From: Nocardioides islandensis
GTDB taxonomy: Bacteria; Actinomycetota; Actinomycetes; Propionibacteriales; Nocardioidaceae
Direction: 5' to 3'
Length of the DNA stretch: 64,000 bases
Assembly: GCF_015352455.1 (NCBI RefSeq)
Contig: NZ_JADKPN010000006.1
Span: 124,001-188,000, forward strand
The position numbers and the translations under genes are program-made. Below the pieces are notes generated by a model that was given only the letters and a program-made list of their open reading frames with translations, was not told the DNA's origin and made no database searches. Positions 21,117-30,615 of the stretch are shown here, piece by piece; positions within the stretch are counted from its first letter, which is position 1, and every line of letters begins with the position of its first letter.

Positions 21117-22575
21117 CCCCAAGGGTTTCCTGAACCACGGCCGCGAGGTCGCGGAGCGACGCCCGGTCGAGGAGCGGGTGCACGACTGGCACGAGGTCTA
21201 CCCCGACGGCATCGGCCGTGCACTGCTGCCGATCATCACCACGCAGGCCGGCCGGTGCATGGACTGCGGCATCCCGTTCTGCCACCAGGGCTGCCCGCTG
21301 GGCAACATCATCCCCGAGTGGAACGACCTGGTCTGGCGCGGTGACTGGGACGGCGCGATGGACCGGCTGCACGCGACGAACAACTTCCCGGAGTTCACCG
21401 GGCGGCTGTGCCCGGCGCCGTGCGAGACGGCCTGCGTCCTCGGGATCAACCAGGACCCGGTCACGATCAAGAACGTCGAGGTCGCGATCATCGACAAGGC
21501 GTGGGGCTCGGGGTACGTGCGGCCCCAGCCCCCGGAGTGGCTCTCCGGTCGCACGGTGGCTGTCGTGGGCTCGGGTCCCGCCGGCCTGGCGGCGGCCCAG
21601 CAGCTCACCCGGGCCGGTCACACCGTGGCCGTCTACGAGCGCGCGGACAAGATCGGCGGCCTGCTGAGGTACGGCATCCCCGAGTTCAAGATGGAGAAGG
21701 CGCACCTCGACCGTCGGCTGGACCAGATGCGCCGCGAGGGCACGGTGTTCCGGGCGGGCGTGGACGTGGGGGAGGACCTCACCGCCGCGCAGCTCCAGGA
21801 CCGGTACGACGCGATCGTGCTCGCCATGGGCGCCACCCTCCCGCGCGACCTGCCGGCCACCGGCCGCGAGCTCGGGGGGATCCTCCAGGCGATGGAGTTC
21901 CTGCCGCCGGCCAACCGGGTCGCGCTCGGCGAGACGGTCGAGGGCCAGGTGACCGCCGAGGGCAAGCACGTCGTGATCATCGGCGGCGGCGACACGGGCG
22001 CGGACTGCCTGGGCACGTCCACCCGCCAGGGCGCCGCCTCGATCACGCAGCTGGAGATCCTGCCGGAGCCTCCCAGCGAGCGACCTGCGGGCCAACCCTG
22101 GCCGACGTACCCGATGATCTTCCGCGTCTCCTCGGCCCACGAGGAGGCCGGGAGGAGGGTGTACGCCGTCTCCACGCAGGAGTTCCTCGGTGACGCGTCC
22201 GGCCACGTGCGGGCCCTGCGGCTCGTGGACGTGGTGTTCGAGGGCGGCCGCCCCGTGGAGGTGCCCGGCACGGAGCGGGAGATCCCGGCCGACCTGGTGC
22301 TGCTGGCGATGGGCTTCACCGGCCCGCAGACCGCCGGCCTGGTCGAGGACCTCGGGTGCGAGCTCGACGAGCGGGGCAACGTACGCCGCGACGCGTCGTA
22401 CGCCTCCTCGGTCGACGGCGTCTTCGTGGCCGGCGACTGCGGTCGCGGCCAGTCGCTGATCGTCTGGGCGATCGCGGAGGGCCGGGCCGCGGCGGCCGCC
22501 GTGGACGTGTACCTCACGGGCTCGACCGCCCTGCCCTCCCCGATCCCGCCCACGGCTCGACCTCTGGCGGTCTAG
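21109..22575 (+). CDS. gltD: Glutamate synthase (NADPH), small subunit
   Basis: GltD oxidises NADPH and passes electrons through FAD and iron-sulfur clusters to GltB. The 488-residue protein begins with two cysteine groups for 4Fe-4S clusters ([17 protein letters not shown] near 45-61 and CPAPCETAC near 102-110). The FAD-binding [13 protein letters not shown] follows near 150, and the NADPH-binding [12 protein letters not shown] near 290. The start ATG is inside the end of gltB. The downstream gene is convergent, with only three bases between stops and no evident hairpin terminator. Confidence 0.96.
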   Translation: MADPKGFLNHGREVAERRPVEERVHDWHEVYPDGIGRALLPIITTQAGRCMDCGIPFCHQGCPLGNIIPEWNDLVWRGDWDGAMDRLHATNNFPEFTGRLCPAPCETACVLGINQDPVTIKNVEVAIIDKAWGSGYVRPQPPEWLSGRTVAVVGSGPAGLAAAQQLTRAGHTVAVYERADKIGGLLRYGIPEFKMEKAHLDRRLDQMRREGTVFRAGVDVGEDLTAAQLQDRYDAIVLAMGATLPRDLPATGRELGGILQAMEFLPPANRVALGETVEGQVTAEGKHVVIIGGGDTGADCLGTSTRQGAASITQLEILPEPPSERPAGQPWPTYPMIFRVSSAHEEAGRRVYAVSTQEFLGDASGHVRALRLVDVVFEGGRPVEVPGTEREIPADLVLLAMGFTGPQTAGLVEDLGCELDERGNVRRDASYASSVDGVFVAGDCGRGQSLIVWAIAEGRAAAAAVDVYLTGSTALPSPIPPTARPLAV

Positions 22576-22578
22576 GGC

Positions 22579-22977
22579 TCAGAGGGTCGCGGCGACGAGG
22601 GCGACCAGGGGCGGTGCGCTGGACGCGACCGTGCCGAGCACGCTGCCGCCGCGCGGACGCCAGTACCCCAGCGCATCGGCCACACCCATCGCCAGGCTGG
22701 CCAGGAGCATGTACGCCACGCACGTGATCACGACCGCCCGCCCGACGGTCGCGTCGCCCGAGTGGAGGATGACCAGTCCGGCGATCGTGCCGGCTCCGGC
22801 CAGCGCGTTGCGGGCGCCGATGCAGAAGGCCCACATCCGGACGTCTTCGACGTGGTCCGTCTCGACGTGCAGGAAGCGCATGGTCGCGGGCCGGCCGAAG
22901 AGGACCATCTCGAAGGGCGCGGCGCCGAGGTAGGCGAGGGCGCCGACGAGGGCGGCAAGCTGGGAGAGAGAACTCAT
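22579..22977 (-). CDS. DUF1304-like four-TM membrane protein
   Basis: This 132-residue integral membrane protein resembles DUF1304, whose function is unknown. Helices are at about 5-25, 52-72, 78-98 and 110-130. The first is followed by an EMVLFGRP motif, and a conserved ARNALAGAG stretch starts the second, similar to the NQGLYN region of the family. It is divergent from a MarR-type regulator with 46 bases between, and a dyad in that space overlaps both candidate promoters, so it is probably the regulator's target. Confidence 0.72.
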   Translation of the reverse strand: MSSLSQLAALVGALAYLGAAPFEMVLFGRPATMRFLHVETDHVEDVRMWAFCIGARNALAGAGTIAGLVILHSGDATVGRAVVITCVAYMLLASLAMGVADALGYWRPRGGSVLGTVASSAPPLVALVAATL

Positions 22978-22983
22978 GCTGGC

Positions 22984-23016
22984 AAATTAGTCCGAGTTTC
23001 GGACTTGTGCCAGAGT
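22984..23016. promoter_or_regulatory. MarR operator between two facing leaderless promoters
   Basis: The dyad AGTCCGA-GTT-TCGGACT (22989-23005) lies between TAATTT on the minus strand (22989-22984, six bases before the DUF1304 ATG) and CAGAGT on the plus strand (23011-23016, seven bases before the MarR ATG). A bound repressor would cover one -10 edge and the other promoter's spacer. Confidence 0.55.
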
Positions 23017-23023
23017 GAGAGTC

Positions 23024-23461
23024 ATGAGCGACGGCCCTGGAGCGAACCTCGGCCTCCTGCTGTTCATCCCGTATCGCGCCATGGAGAGCGCCGTGCTCGA
23101 GGAGGTCCGGCGACAGGGGTTCGAGATGCCGATCAACCAGGCGAGGGTGTTCCAGCGGATCGGCCCCGCCGGGTCGCGGCTCGGCGAGCTCGCGGAGGCG
23201 TCGCAAGTCAGCAAGCAGACCATCGGCTCCATCGTCGACCAGCTCGAGAGTGCGGGGTACGTCGAGCGCGTGCCCGATCCTGACGACGCGCGTGCGCGCC
23301 TGGTCGTGGTGGCCGAGCGGGGGCGGCAGGCGATCGAGGCGGGGCTGCCCGTCCTTCACCAGGTGGAGGCGCGGTGGCGGGAGCACCTCGGGGTCGCGAA
23401 GTACGAGCAGCTCAGGCGCATCCTGGCGGACCTGGTCGAGATCACCGATCCGTTCGCGTGA
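23024..23461 (+). CDS. MarR-family transcriptional regulator
   Basis: This 145-residue winged-helix regulator has a helix-turn-helix at about 60-82 (LGELAEASQVSKQTIGSIVDQLE) and a wing RVPDPDDARARLVVV typical of MarR (DxRxR). Flanking helices form the dimer interface. ATG at 23024 is preferred over the in-frame GTG nine bases upstream because it fits the family start and the candidate -10. It probably represses itself and the divergent DUF1304 gene through the dyad at 22989-23005. The ligand is unknown. Confidence 0.85.
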   Translation: MSDGPGANLGLLLFIPYRAMESAVLEEVRRQGFEMPINQARVFQRIGPAGSRLGELAEASQVSKQTIGSIVDQLESAGYVERVPDPDDARARLVVVAERGRQAIEAGLPVLHQVEARWREHLGVAKYEQLRRILADLVEITDPFA

Positions 23462-23494
23462 GACCCGTGCGCCTTTGATCGATCCAAGCCTCGA

Positions 23495-23500
23495 TAGTGT
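23495..23500 (+). promoter_or_regulatory. Candidate -10 box (TAGTGT) of a leaderless pyk transcript
   Basis: TAGTGT is followed by six bases and the GTG of pyk; no Shine-Dalgarno is present. Confidence 0.5.
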
Positions 23501-23506
23501 GGTGGC

Positions 23507-24949
23507 GTGCGTAGAGCCAAGATCGTCTGCACCCTGGGTCCCGCCGTCGCCGGAGCGGAGAAGATCCGCGAGCTCGTCGACGCCGGGATGGACGTCGCCC
23601 GGCTGAACATGAGCCACGGGTCGTACGCCGACCACGAGGCGAACTACCGGATGGTCCGGCGGATGTCCGACGAGAGCGGCCACGGGGTCGGCATCTTCGC
23701 CGACCTCCAGGGCCCCAAGATCCGGCTGGAGAAGTTCGCCGACGGGCCGGTGAAGCTGAAGAAGGGCAACCAGTTCACCATCACCACGCGCGACGTGGAG
23801 GGGACGGCCGAGATCTGCGGCACGACGTACAAGGGACTTCCCGGGGACGTCGGCGAGGGCGACCCGATCCTCATCGACGACGGCAAGGTGCGCCTGGTGG
23901 TCGACTCGGTGACCGCCGACGAGGTGCGCTGCACGGTCGTGGTGGGCGGCAAGGTCAGTGACCACAAGGGCATCAACCTGCCCGGGGTCGCGGTCTCGGT
24001 GCCCGCGCTGTCGGAGAAGGACGTCGAGGACCTGCGCTGGGCGCTGCGGATGGGCGTGGACTTCGTGGCCCTGAGCTTCGTGCGGTCGGCCAACGACGTC
24101 GACGACGTGCACAAGGTCATGGACGAGGAGAACCGCCGCCTGCCGGTCATCGCCAAGATCGAGAAGCCGCAGGCCCTGGAGGCCATCGACGGGATCGTCG
24201 AGGCGTTCGACGGGATCATGGTGGCGCGTGGCGACCTCGGCGTGGAGTGCCCGCTCGAGGACGTGCCCGTGCACCAGAAGCTGGTCATCGACAAGGCGCG
24301 CCGCCGCGCCAAACCGGTCATCGTGGCCACCCAGATGCTCGAGTCGATGATCGAGAACCCCGCGCCGACCCGCGCCGAGGCCTCCGACGTCGCGAACGCC
24401 GTCCTCGACGGCGCCGACGCGGTGATGCTGTCGGGGGAGACCAGCGTCGGGGCGTACCCCATCGTCGCCGTCGAGACGATGGCCCGGATCATCGAGTCCA
24501 CCGAGGACCACGGCCTGGCGCACATGGCCCGCATCGACTGGAGCCCCGAGACGCGCGGAGGGATCATCGCCAAGGCCGCCGCGGACGTCGCCGACCAGAG
24601 CGGCGCGAGGTACATCGTGGCGTTCACCCAGTCCGGCGACTCCGCGCGTCGACTGGCCATGATCCGCACCCACACCCCGGTGCTCGCCTTCACCCCGCTC
24701 GACTCGACCCGTTCCCAGCTGGCGATGTCGTGGGGCGTGGAGACCTTCAAGACCGTCGACGTCGAGCACACCGACGAGATGGTCCGCCAGGTCGACGAAC
24801 AGCTCCTCGACATCGGCCGCGTGGTCGAGGGCGACACCGTCGTCATCATCGCCGGCAGCCCTCCTGGCATCCCGGGCTCCACGAACGCCCTCCGCGTCCA
24901 CCAGATGGGCGACGCCGTCAACGAGGTGGCCCCGGCGTACCACCGGTGA
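23507..24949 (+). CDS. pyk: Pyruvate kinase
   Basis: Pyruvate kinase makes ATP and pyruvate from phosphoenolpyruvate at the end of glycolysis. The 480-residue protein has the N-terminal RRAKIVCTLGPA, DVARLNMSHG, the active-site signature around IAKIEKPQALEAIDGI (catalytic Lys and Glu), ARGDLGVE, ATQMLESM and a C-terminal allosteric domain. It starts with GTG directly after a candidate -10 box. It converges on the tRNA gene with only ten bases between them. Pyk next to this tRNA and the ANTAR regulator is, from memory, a conserved actinobacterial order. Confidence 0.96.
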   Translation: MRRAKIVCTLGPAVAGAEKIRELVDAGMDVARLNMSHGSYADHEANYRMVRRMSDESGHGVGIFADLQGPKIRLEKFADGPVKLKKGNQFTITTRDVEGTAEICGTTYKGLPGDVGEGDPILIDDGKVRLVVDSVTADEVRCTVVVGGKVSDHKGINLPGVAVSVPALSEKDVEDLRWALRMGVDFVALSFVRSANDVDDVHKVMDEENRRLPVIAKIEKPQALEAIDGIVEAFDGIMVARGDLGVECPLEDVPVHQKLVIDKARRRAKPVIVATQMLESMIENPAPTRAEASDVANAVLDGADAVMLSGETSVGAYPIVAVETMARIIESTEDHGLAHMARIDWSPETRGGIIAKAAADVADQSGARYIVAFTQSGDSARRLAMIRTHTPVLAFTPLDSTRSQLAMSWGVETFKTVDVEHTDEMVRQVDEQLLDIGRVVEGDTVVIIAGSPPGIPGSTNALRVHQMGDAVNEVAPAYHR

Positions 24950-24959
24950 CGTCCTGAGG

Positions 24960-25033
24960 TGCCCCGGGTGGGATTCGAACCCACACTGGACGGTGTTTGA
25001 GACCGCTTCCTCTGCCGGTTGGGATACCGGGGC
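24960..25033 (-). tRNA. tRNA with CAA (Leu) anticodon, class I shape
   Basis: The minus-strand sequence folds as a cloverleaf of 74 bases: acceptor GCCCCGG/CCGGGGC with discriminator A, D-arm, anticodon stem GCGGT/ACCGT with loop CTCAAAC (anticodon CAA), a 5-base variable region and T-arm GTGGG-TTCGAAT-CCCAC. CCA is not encoded (CCT follows). Leu tRNAs normally have a long class II variable arm, which is absent here. The anticodon predicts leucine (UUG) but the body does not look like a normal Leu tRNA, so its charging is uncertain. Confidence 0.88.
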
Positions 25034-25075
25034 AACGGCGGACAACGGTAGCGGAGACACGCTGCCGGACCGACC

Positions 25076-25103
25076 TTGCAAATGTCTATCGATTCGCTAG
25101 ACT
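25076..25103 (+). promoter_or_regulatory. Candidate promoter for the 66-residue gene
   Basis: TTGCAA (25076-25081) and TAGACT (25098-25103) are 16 bases apart. Transcription from here would run into the small gene and perhaps the response regulator. Confidence 0.45.
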
Positions 25104-25131
25104 TTCACCCTGCGGAGGGAGGGACAACTCG

Positions 25132-25332
25132 ATGTGGACACCGTGGACGGTCGTCGCCGGCACCGTGGCTGACTGGAGCCGGCGTACCCAGGAGGTCGCC
25201 GTGGAGAACGCCCGCGCGGCGGCCGTCGAGTGCAGCCGCGCGCTGGTCGAGCGGATCGAGGTCGAGCTGTACGTCGCCGAGCTCAACGAGCAGCGGGTCC
25301 AGCAGCGGGAGCGCCCGTCGGTCATCGCCTGA
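25132..25332 (+). CDS. Small protein of unknown function (66 residues)
   Basis: This small gene has a strong ribosome-binding site (GGAGGGAGGGA at 25114-25124), an ATG eight bases later and a promoter-like pair upstream. The protein starts MWTPWTVVAG and continues as one long amphipathic helix rich in Ala, Glu, Arg and Val (residues 12-60), possibly a coiled coil. There is no signal peptide or TM helix, and I recognise no family. It stands between the atypical tRNA and the ANTAR regulator and is read in the same direction as the latter, 20 bases before its start. Confidence 0.65.
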   Translation: MWTPWTVVAGTVADWSRRTQEVAVENARAAAVECSRALVERIEVELYVAELNEQRVQQRERPSVIA

Positions 25333-25340
25333 GGCCCCGA

Positions 25341-25346
25341 TAGCCT
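25341..25346 (+). promoter_or_regulatory. Candidate -10 box (TAGCCT) of a leaderless regulator transcript
   Basis: TAGCCT is followed by six bases and the GTG of the ANTAR response regulator. Confidence 0.5.
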
Positions 25347-25352
25347 GAGGCC

Positions 25353-25946
25353 GTGAGCCAGCAGCCGACTCGCGTGGTCATCGCCGAGGACGAGGCGCTG
25401 ATCCGCATGGACCTGGCCGAGATGCTGGCCGACGAGGGGTACGAGGTCGTGGGCCAGGCCGCGGACGGCCAGCAGGCCGTCGAGCTGGCCGAGCGCGAGC
25501 GGCCCGACCTGGTGATCCTGGACGTGAAGATGCCCGTCCTCGACGGGATCGCGGCCGCCGAGCGGATCGCGGCCCAGCGCATCGCCCCGGTCGTCATGCT
25601 GACGGCGTTCTCGCAGCGCGACCTCGTCGAGCGGGCCCGGGACGCCGGCGCGATGGCGTACCTCGTCAAGCCGTTCTCGCAGTCCGACCTCGCCCCGGCG
25701 ATCGAGATGGCGGTCAGCCGGTTCGCCGAGATCAAGGCCCTCGAGGCCGAGGTCACCGACCTGCAGGACCGGCTGGAGACCCGCAAGGCCGTCGAGCGGG
25801 CCAAGAACGTCCTGCAGCGCGACCTGGGCCTCACCGAGCCCGACGCCTTCCGCTGGATCCAGAAGACCGCGATGGACCTCCGGCTGACCATGCGGCAGGT
25901 CGCGGACGGCGTCATCACGCACGGGCCCGGGCTCGCCGGCGGCTGA
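25353..25946 (+). CDS. pdtaR: ANTAR-domain response regulator (PdtaR-like)
   Basis: This 197-residue two-component regulator has a receiver domain at residues 1-125 with the acidic pair EDE, the phosphoacceptor Asp in LVILDVKMPVLDG (about 57), Thr in MLTAF and Lys in YLVKPF. A coiled coil leads to an ANTAR RNA-binding domain (about 140-195: VERAKNVLQRDLGLTEPDAFRWIQ then QVADGVI). ANTAR proteins bind twin hairpins in mRNA and prevent termination. Size and architecture match mycobacterial PdtaR (Rv1626). Its usual kinase PdtaS is not in the window. Leaderless GTG start is likely. Confidence 0.9.
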   Translation: MSQQPTRVVIAEDEALIRMDLAEMLADEGYEVVGQAADGQQAVELAERERPDLVILDVKMPVLDGIAAAERIAAQRIAPVVMLTAFSQRDLVERARDAGAMAYLVKPFSQSDLAPAIEMAVSRFAEIKALEAEVTDLQDRLETRKAVERAKNVLQRDLGLTEPDAFRWIQKTAMDLRLTMRQVADGVITHGPGLAGG

Positions 25947-26052
25947 GGCCGAGGGGCACGCCCGTCGTACGACGCCTCCCGCACCCGCACCGTCACCAGG
26001 CCGTATCCTGCTCCGGCCTGCCAGGTGGGTGTCCGTCACCCCGGCACGCCCA

Positions 26053-26058
26053 TAGACT
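26053..26058 (+). promoter_or_regulatory. Candidate -10 box (TAGACT) of the liv operon
   Basis: TAGACT stands 60 bases before the liv start codon, after a 100-base stretch with no other gene. A -35 box is not evident. Confidence 0.4.
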
Positions 26059-26118
26059 GCGCGAAACGCACCGGCCCCCCTGGCCGGCGCCCAATGAAGA
26101 AGATTGTGGGAGGCCCGC

Positions 26119-27468
26119 GTGAGCCCAGCTCGCACCGTCCACGACCGCGGGCGGCCCCGCCGGCTGACACGGTCGCTTCCACGGATCATCGGGTTGGTCC
26201 TCGCCGCACTCCTCGCGCCGCTGGCGGTGATCGCGTTCGCCTCGCCGGCCAGCGCCGAGACCTGCTTCGCCGGCACCGCGGACAAGGGCTGCATCAGCGG
26301 CACCATCCGCACCGAGAAGGACGTCGTCCCCGGCGTCGACGTGCACGTCACCGGGCCCAACGGGTTCGACGAGGTCGCCACCAGCGACGACGCGGGGAAG
26401 TGGAGCGTCACCGTCCTCGAGCCGGGCGACTACACCGCCGAGCTCGACCAGGAGACCCTCCCCAAGGGCACCGCCGTGACCGGCGACGAGGGCAAGGTGA
26501 CGGTCACGATCGCCAGCCTGACGCAGGGCAAGGCGGTGACGTTCGGCGTCCGGACCGGTGACTACAGCGCCGCCGTCACCACCACGGACCGCGTCATCAA
26601 GAGCATCTTCAGCGGCCTCCGGCTCGGTCTGCTGCTGGCTCTGGCCTCGATCGGCCTGTCACTGATCTACGGCACCACCGGCCTGTCGAACTTCGCGCAC
26701 GCCGAGCAGGTGACGATGGGCGGGATGCTCGGCTACATCGTGGTCAACAAGTGGGGCGTCAACGTCTGGCTGGGCTGCCTGCTGGTCGTGGCCTTCTGCG
26801 CGTTCACCGGCTACTTCCAGGACCGGGTCGTCTGGCAACCGCTCCGCCGGCGCGGATTGGGCCTGGCCCAGATGATGATCGTGACCATCGGTCTCTCGCT
26901 CGCGCTGCAGTACGTCTACCAGTACTTCGTGGGCGCGGCCACCGTGAAGATCGTGGTCTCGGACCCGACACCCCACAAGGTCGGGCCGATCGTCTACAAC
27001 GCCCTGGACCTGATGGCGATGGTGATCTCGATCGTGATGATCGCCCTCGTCGGGTACGCCCTGCTGCGCACCCGCATCGGCCGCGCCACCCGCGCGGTGT
27101 CCGACAACCCGGCACTCGCGTCGGCCTCGGGCATCGACGTGGACCGCGTGATCCGCCTGGTGTGGACCGTGTCGGCCGCGCTGGCGGGGCTCTCCGGGAT
27201 CTTGTACTCGCTGGTCATCCAGCACGGCATGAAGTGGGACTCGGGTCTCCAGATCCTGCTGCTGCTCTTCGCCGCGGTCACGCTCGGCGGTCTCGGCACG
27301 GCGTTCGGGGCCCTCGTCGGCGCCCTCGTCATCGGGTTGATCGTGGAGCTCGCGCCGGTGCTCGGAGCGCCGGGCGACCTGAAGTACGCGTCCGCGCTGC
27401 TGATCCTCATCCTGCTGCTCCTGGTGCGCCCGCAGGGCCTGCTGGGACGCGCCGAGCGGGTCGGCTGA
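26119..27468 (+). CDS. livH: Branched-chain amino-acid ABC permease (LivH type) with extra secreted N-terminal domain
   Basis: The C-terminal 300 residues are a LivH permease with about eight TM helices (from KSIFSGLRLGLLLALASIGLSLIYG), importing branched-chain amino acids or a similar solute. Unusually, it is preceded by a signal-peptide-like helix (residues 18-45, ending ASPASA), a short Cys-containing region (CFAGTADKGC) and a beta-rich module of about 85 residues (SGTIRTEKDVVPGVDVHVTG to LEPGDYTAELD) like carboxypeptidase regulatory or CNA-B folds. GTG at 26119 has GGGAGG five to six bases upstream; the TTG at 26104 is less likely. The product is 449 residues; normal LivH is about 300. 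Confidence 0.88.
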   Translation: MSPARTVHDRGRPRRLTRSLPRIIGLVLAALLAPLAVIAFASPASAETCFAGTADKGCISGTIRTEKDVVPGVDVHVTGPNGFDEVATSDDAGKWSVTVLEPGDYTAELDQETLPKGTAVTGDEGKVTVTIASLTQGKAVTFGVRTGDYSAAVTTTDRVIKSIFSGLRLGLLLALASIGLSLIYGTTGLSNFAHAEQVTMGGMLGYIVVNKWGVNVWLGCLLVVAFCAFTGYFQDRVVWQPLRRRGLGLAQMMIVTIGLSLALQYVYQYFVGAATVKIVVSDPTPHKVGPIVYNALDLMAMVISIVMIALVGYALLRTRIGRATRAVSDNPALASASGIDVDRVIRLVWTVSAALAGLSGILYSLVIQHGMKWDSGLQILLLLFAAVTLGGLGTAFGALVGALVIGLIVELAPVLGAPGDLKYASALLILILLLLVRPQGLLGRAERVG

Positions 27469-27494
27469 GGCCGACAGACAAGGGAGAGCCACAC

Positions 27495-28664
27495 ATGTCC
27501 ACCGTCTCCGAGTCCATCCCGACCCCGGACCAGGCGCAGGCCGGCGACACCGCGGCCGGCGTCTACGACCCCAACGACCCCCAGGGGCCCCCGCCGCAGC
27601 GCAGAGCCATGATCGCGGCGGCGATCTTCATCGGGTACTTCGTCGTGATCCTGCTGGTCGCCAAGTTCGCTCCCGGCACCGTGGGGGTCATCGCCCGCGG
27701 CATGCTCCGCGAGTCGCTGTCGGCGCAGACCGCCGCGGTGGCGATCGCGATCATCGGCCTGAACGTCCACTTCGGGTACACCGGCCTGCTGAACATGGGC
27801 CAGTCGGGCTTCATGCTGCTCGGCGCCTACGGCTTCTCGATCTCGATCTGGAAGGGCCTGCCGATGCCGGTGGGCATCCTGGTCGGCTTCCTGGCGGCGT
27901 TCGTGTTCGCCCTGATCCTCGGCGTACCGACCCTGAAGCTCCGAGGCGACTATCTCGCGATCGTGACCATCTCGGCGGCGGAGATCCTCAGGTACGTCGG
28001 CCGGCTGGCGAAGCTGGAGAACTTCACCGGGGCCGCGCAGGGCATCCCCGGCTCGCAGTACCGCGACCCGTTCGTCAACCTGTCCTTCTTCGGGGACGGC
28101 ACCTTCGACGCGGGCGGCTGGCTGCCCAACCTGCAGTCCACCGGCGTCAACGGGTGGTGGGTCCGGTTCGTGGCCTGGCTGCTGGTGGCGCTGTGCTGCG
28201 TCATCGTCTTCCTTCTGGCCCGCAGCCCGTGGGGCCGGCTCCTGCGCGGCATCCGCGAGGACGAGGACGCCATCCGCAGCCTCGGCAAGAACGTCTTCGC
28301 CATCAAGATGCAGGCGCTGGTCATCGGCGGCCTGTTCGGTGCGCTGGGCGGGATGGTCTACATCCTGCCGTCGTCGATGCAACCGGACGCGATGGGAAGA
28401 AACCTGACGTTCTTCTGCTGGACGGCCCTTCTGCTCGGCGGCGCGGCCACCGTCTTCGGGCCGGTGATCGGGGCGATCCTCTTCTTCGCCCTGCGCGTCT
28501 TCATCCAGGGCACGGCCGGCGCGATCGTGCCCGACAGCATCATGAACCTCTCCCAGACGGCTCAGTTCGCCTGGATCTGCGTGGGCATCACGCTGATGCT
28601 GCTGGTGATCTTCCGACCACAAGGAATCCTCGGCGACAAGAGGGAGCTGCGGTTCAATGTCTGA
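27495..28664 (+). CDS. livM: Branched-chain amino-acid ABC permease (LivM type)
   Basis: This is the second permease subunit, 389 residues. About 35 polar, Pro-rich cytoplasmic residues precede nine or so TM helices. NVHFGYTGLLNMGQSGFMLLGAYG near residues 90-113 is the family hallmark, and FAIKMQALVIGGLFGALGG carries the EAA-like loop. The ATG is preceded by AGGGAGAG. It overlaps livG by eight bases and forms the membrane pore with the LivH-type protein. Confidence 0.93.
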   Translation: MSTVSESIPTPDQAQAGDTAAGVYDPNDPQGPPPQRRAMIAAAIFIGYFVVILLVAKFAPGTVGVIARGMLRESLSAQTAAVAIAIIGLNVHFGYTGLLNMGQSGFMLLGAYGFSISIWKGLPMPVGILVGFLAAFVFALILGVPTLKLRGDYLAIVTISAAEILRYVGRLAKLENFTGAAQGIPGSQYRDPFVNLSFFGDGTFDAGGWLPNLQSTGVNGWWVRFVAWLLVALCCVIVFLLARSPWGRLLRGIREDEDAIRSLGKNVFAIKMQALVIGGLFGALGGMVYILPSSMQPDAMGRNLTFFCWTALLLGGAATVFGPVIGAILFFALRVFIQGTAGAIVPDSIMNLSQTAQFAWICVGITLMLLVIFRPQGILGDKRELRFNV

Positions 28665-29633
28665 AGCCACGATCGGTACGCCGAGCAAGCTGGCCGACCC
28701 CGAGGCCCGGCGCGCTCTCATGAGCGGCGTGTCACCCGAGGCCGGCTCCTCGAAGCCGGACCCGATCCTGGAGGTCGACCACATCATCCGCAACTTCGGC
28801 GGCATGACCGCGGTGCACGTGGACCACCTCGAGGTCCAGCGCGGCATCATCACCGCGCTGATCGGGCCGAACGGCGCGGGCAAGACGACGTTCTTCAACC
28901 TGATCACCGGCTTCGACCGGCCCAGCTCGGCCAAGACCGGCGCGCACTGGTCCTTCGAGGGCAAGAAGCTCGACAAGACGTCGGCGTCCTCGGTCGCGCT
29001 CGCCGGCATGGTCCGCACCTTCCAGCTGACCAAGTCCCTCAACCGGATGACGGTGATGGACAACATGATGCTCGGGGCGCGCGGCCAGCGCGGCGAGAAC
29101 CTCCTGACGGCGATGTTCAAGGGCACCTGGGGCGCTCAGGAGAAGGAGGTCGAGAAGAAGGCCTACGAGCTGCTGGACCGGTTCAAGCTCTACGCCAAGA
29201 AGGACGACTACGCCGGCAGCCTCTCCGGCGGTCAGCGCAAGCTCCTGGAGATGGCGCGGGCCCTGATGAGCGACCCGACGATGATCATGCTCGACGAGCC
29301 GATGGCCGGGGTGAACCCCGCCCTCACGCAGTCGCTGCTGAGCCACATCCAGACGCTGCGGGACGAGGGGATGACCGTGCTCTTCGTGGAGCACGACATG
29401 CACGTCGTACGACACATCTCCGACTGGGTCGTGGTGATGGCCGAGGGCCGGATCGTGGCCGAGGGCCCGGCCGACACGGTGATGTCCAACCCGGCCGTGA
29501 TCGACGCCTACCTCGGCGCCCACCATGACACCGACCTCGGTGACGACTCCCTGCTCTCCGACGAGGCCCTGGAAGAGATGGCCCAGGAGGTCGCGGCGGA
29601 AGAGGCCGAGCGCGAGGCTGAGGAGAAGAGCTG

Positions 29634-29634
<1 letters not shown>
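28657..29634 (+). CDS. livG: Branched-chain amino-acid ABC ATPase (LivG type)
   Basis: This 325-residue ATPase has Walker A GPNGAGKTT (about 70), the Q-loop in VRTFQLT, signature LSGGQRK, Walker B MIMLDEPMAGV and H-loop FVEHDMHVV. The N-terminus carries about 35 extra residues, and the C-terminus a strongly acidic tail (from DLGDDSLLSDEALEEMAQEV on). Both are longer than in E. coli LivG. It overlaps livM and shares one base with livF, so the four genes form one operon. Confidence 0.93.
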
Positions 29635-30509
<875 letters not shown>

Positions 30510-30520
30510 CGGTCCGTTCA

Positions 30521-30578
30521 CGCGATTCGTCAGGGATCTTCCGGCGACGACCACCCGGAGGATCGCTGACGAATCGCG
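30521..30578. repeat. Family C hairpin repeat downstream of livF
   Basis: Arms CGCGATTCGTCAG (30521-30533) and CTGACGAATCGCG (30566-30578) pair perfectly. Inside, GATCTTCCGG and CCCGGAGGATC continue the stem imperfectly. The stretch CCCGGAGGATCGCTGACGAA differs by one base from 43571-43590. It may act as a terminator together with the next hairpin. Confidence 0.65.
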
Positions 30579-30615
30579 GGCCCGCGCGTGCGCCGAGTCG
30601 GACCCCGGACATGCA

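Noticed and set aside
24960..25033. Integration site of a mobile element at the tRNA.
   Set aside because: No integrase and no repeated tRNA 3' end were seen within the window, and the surrounding gene order is the conserved one.
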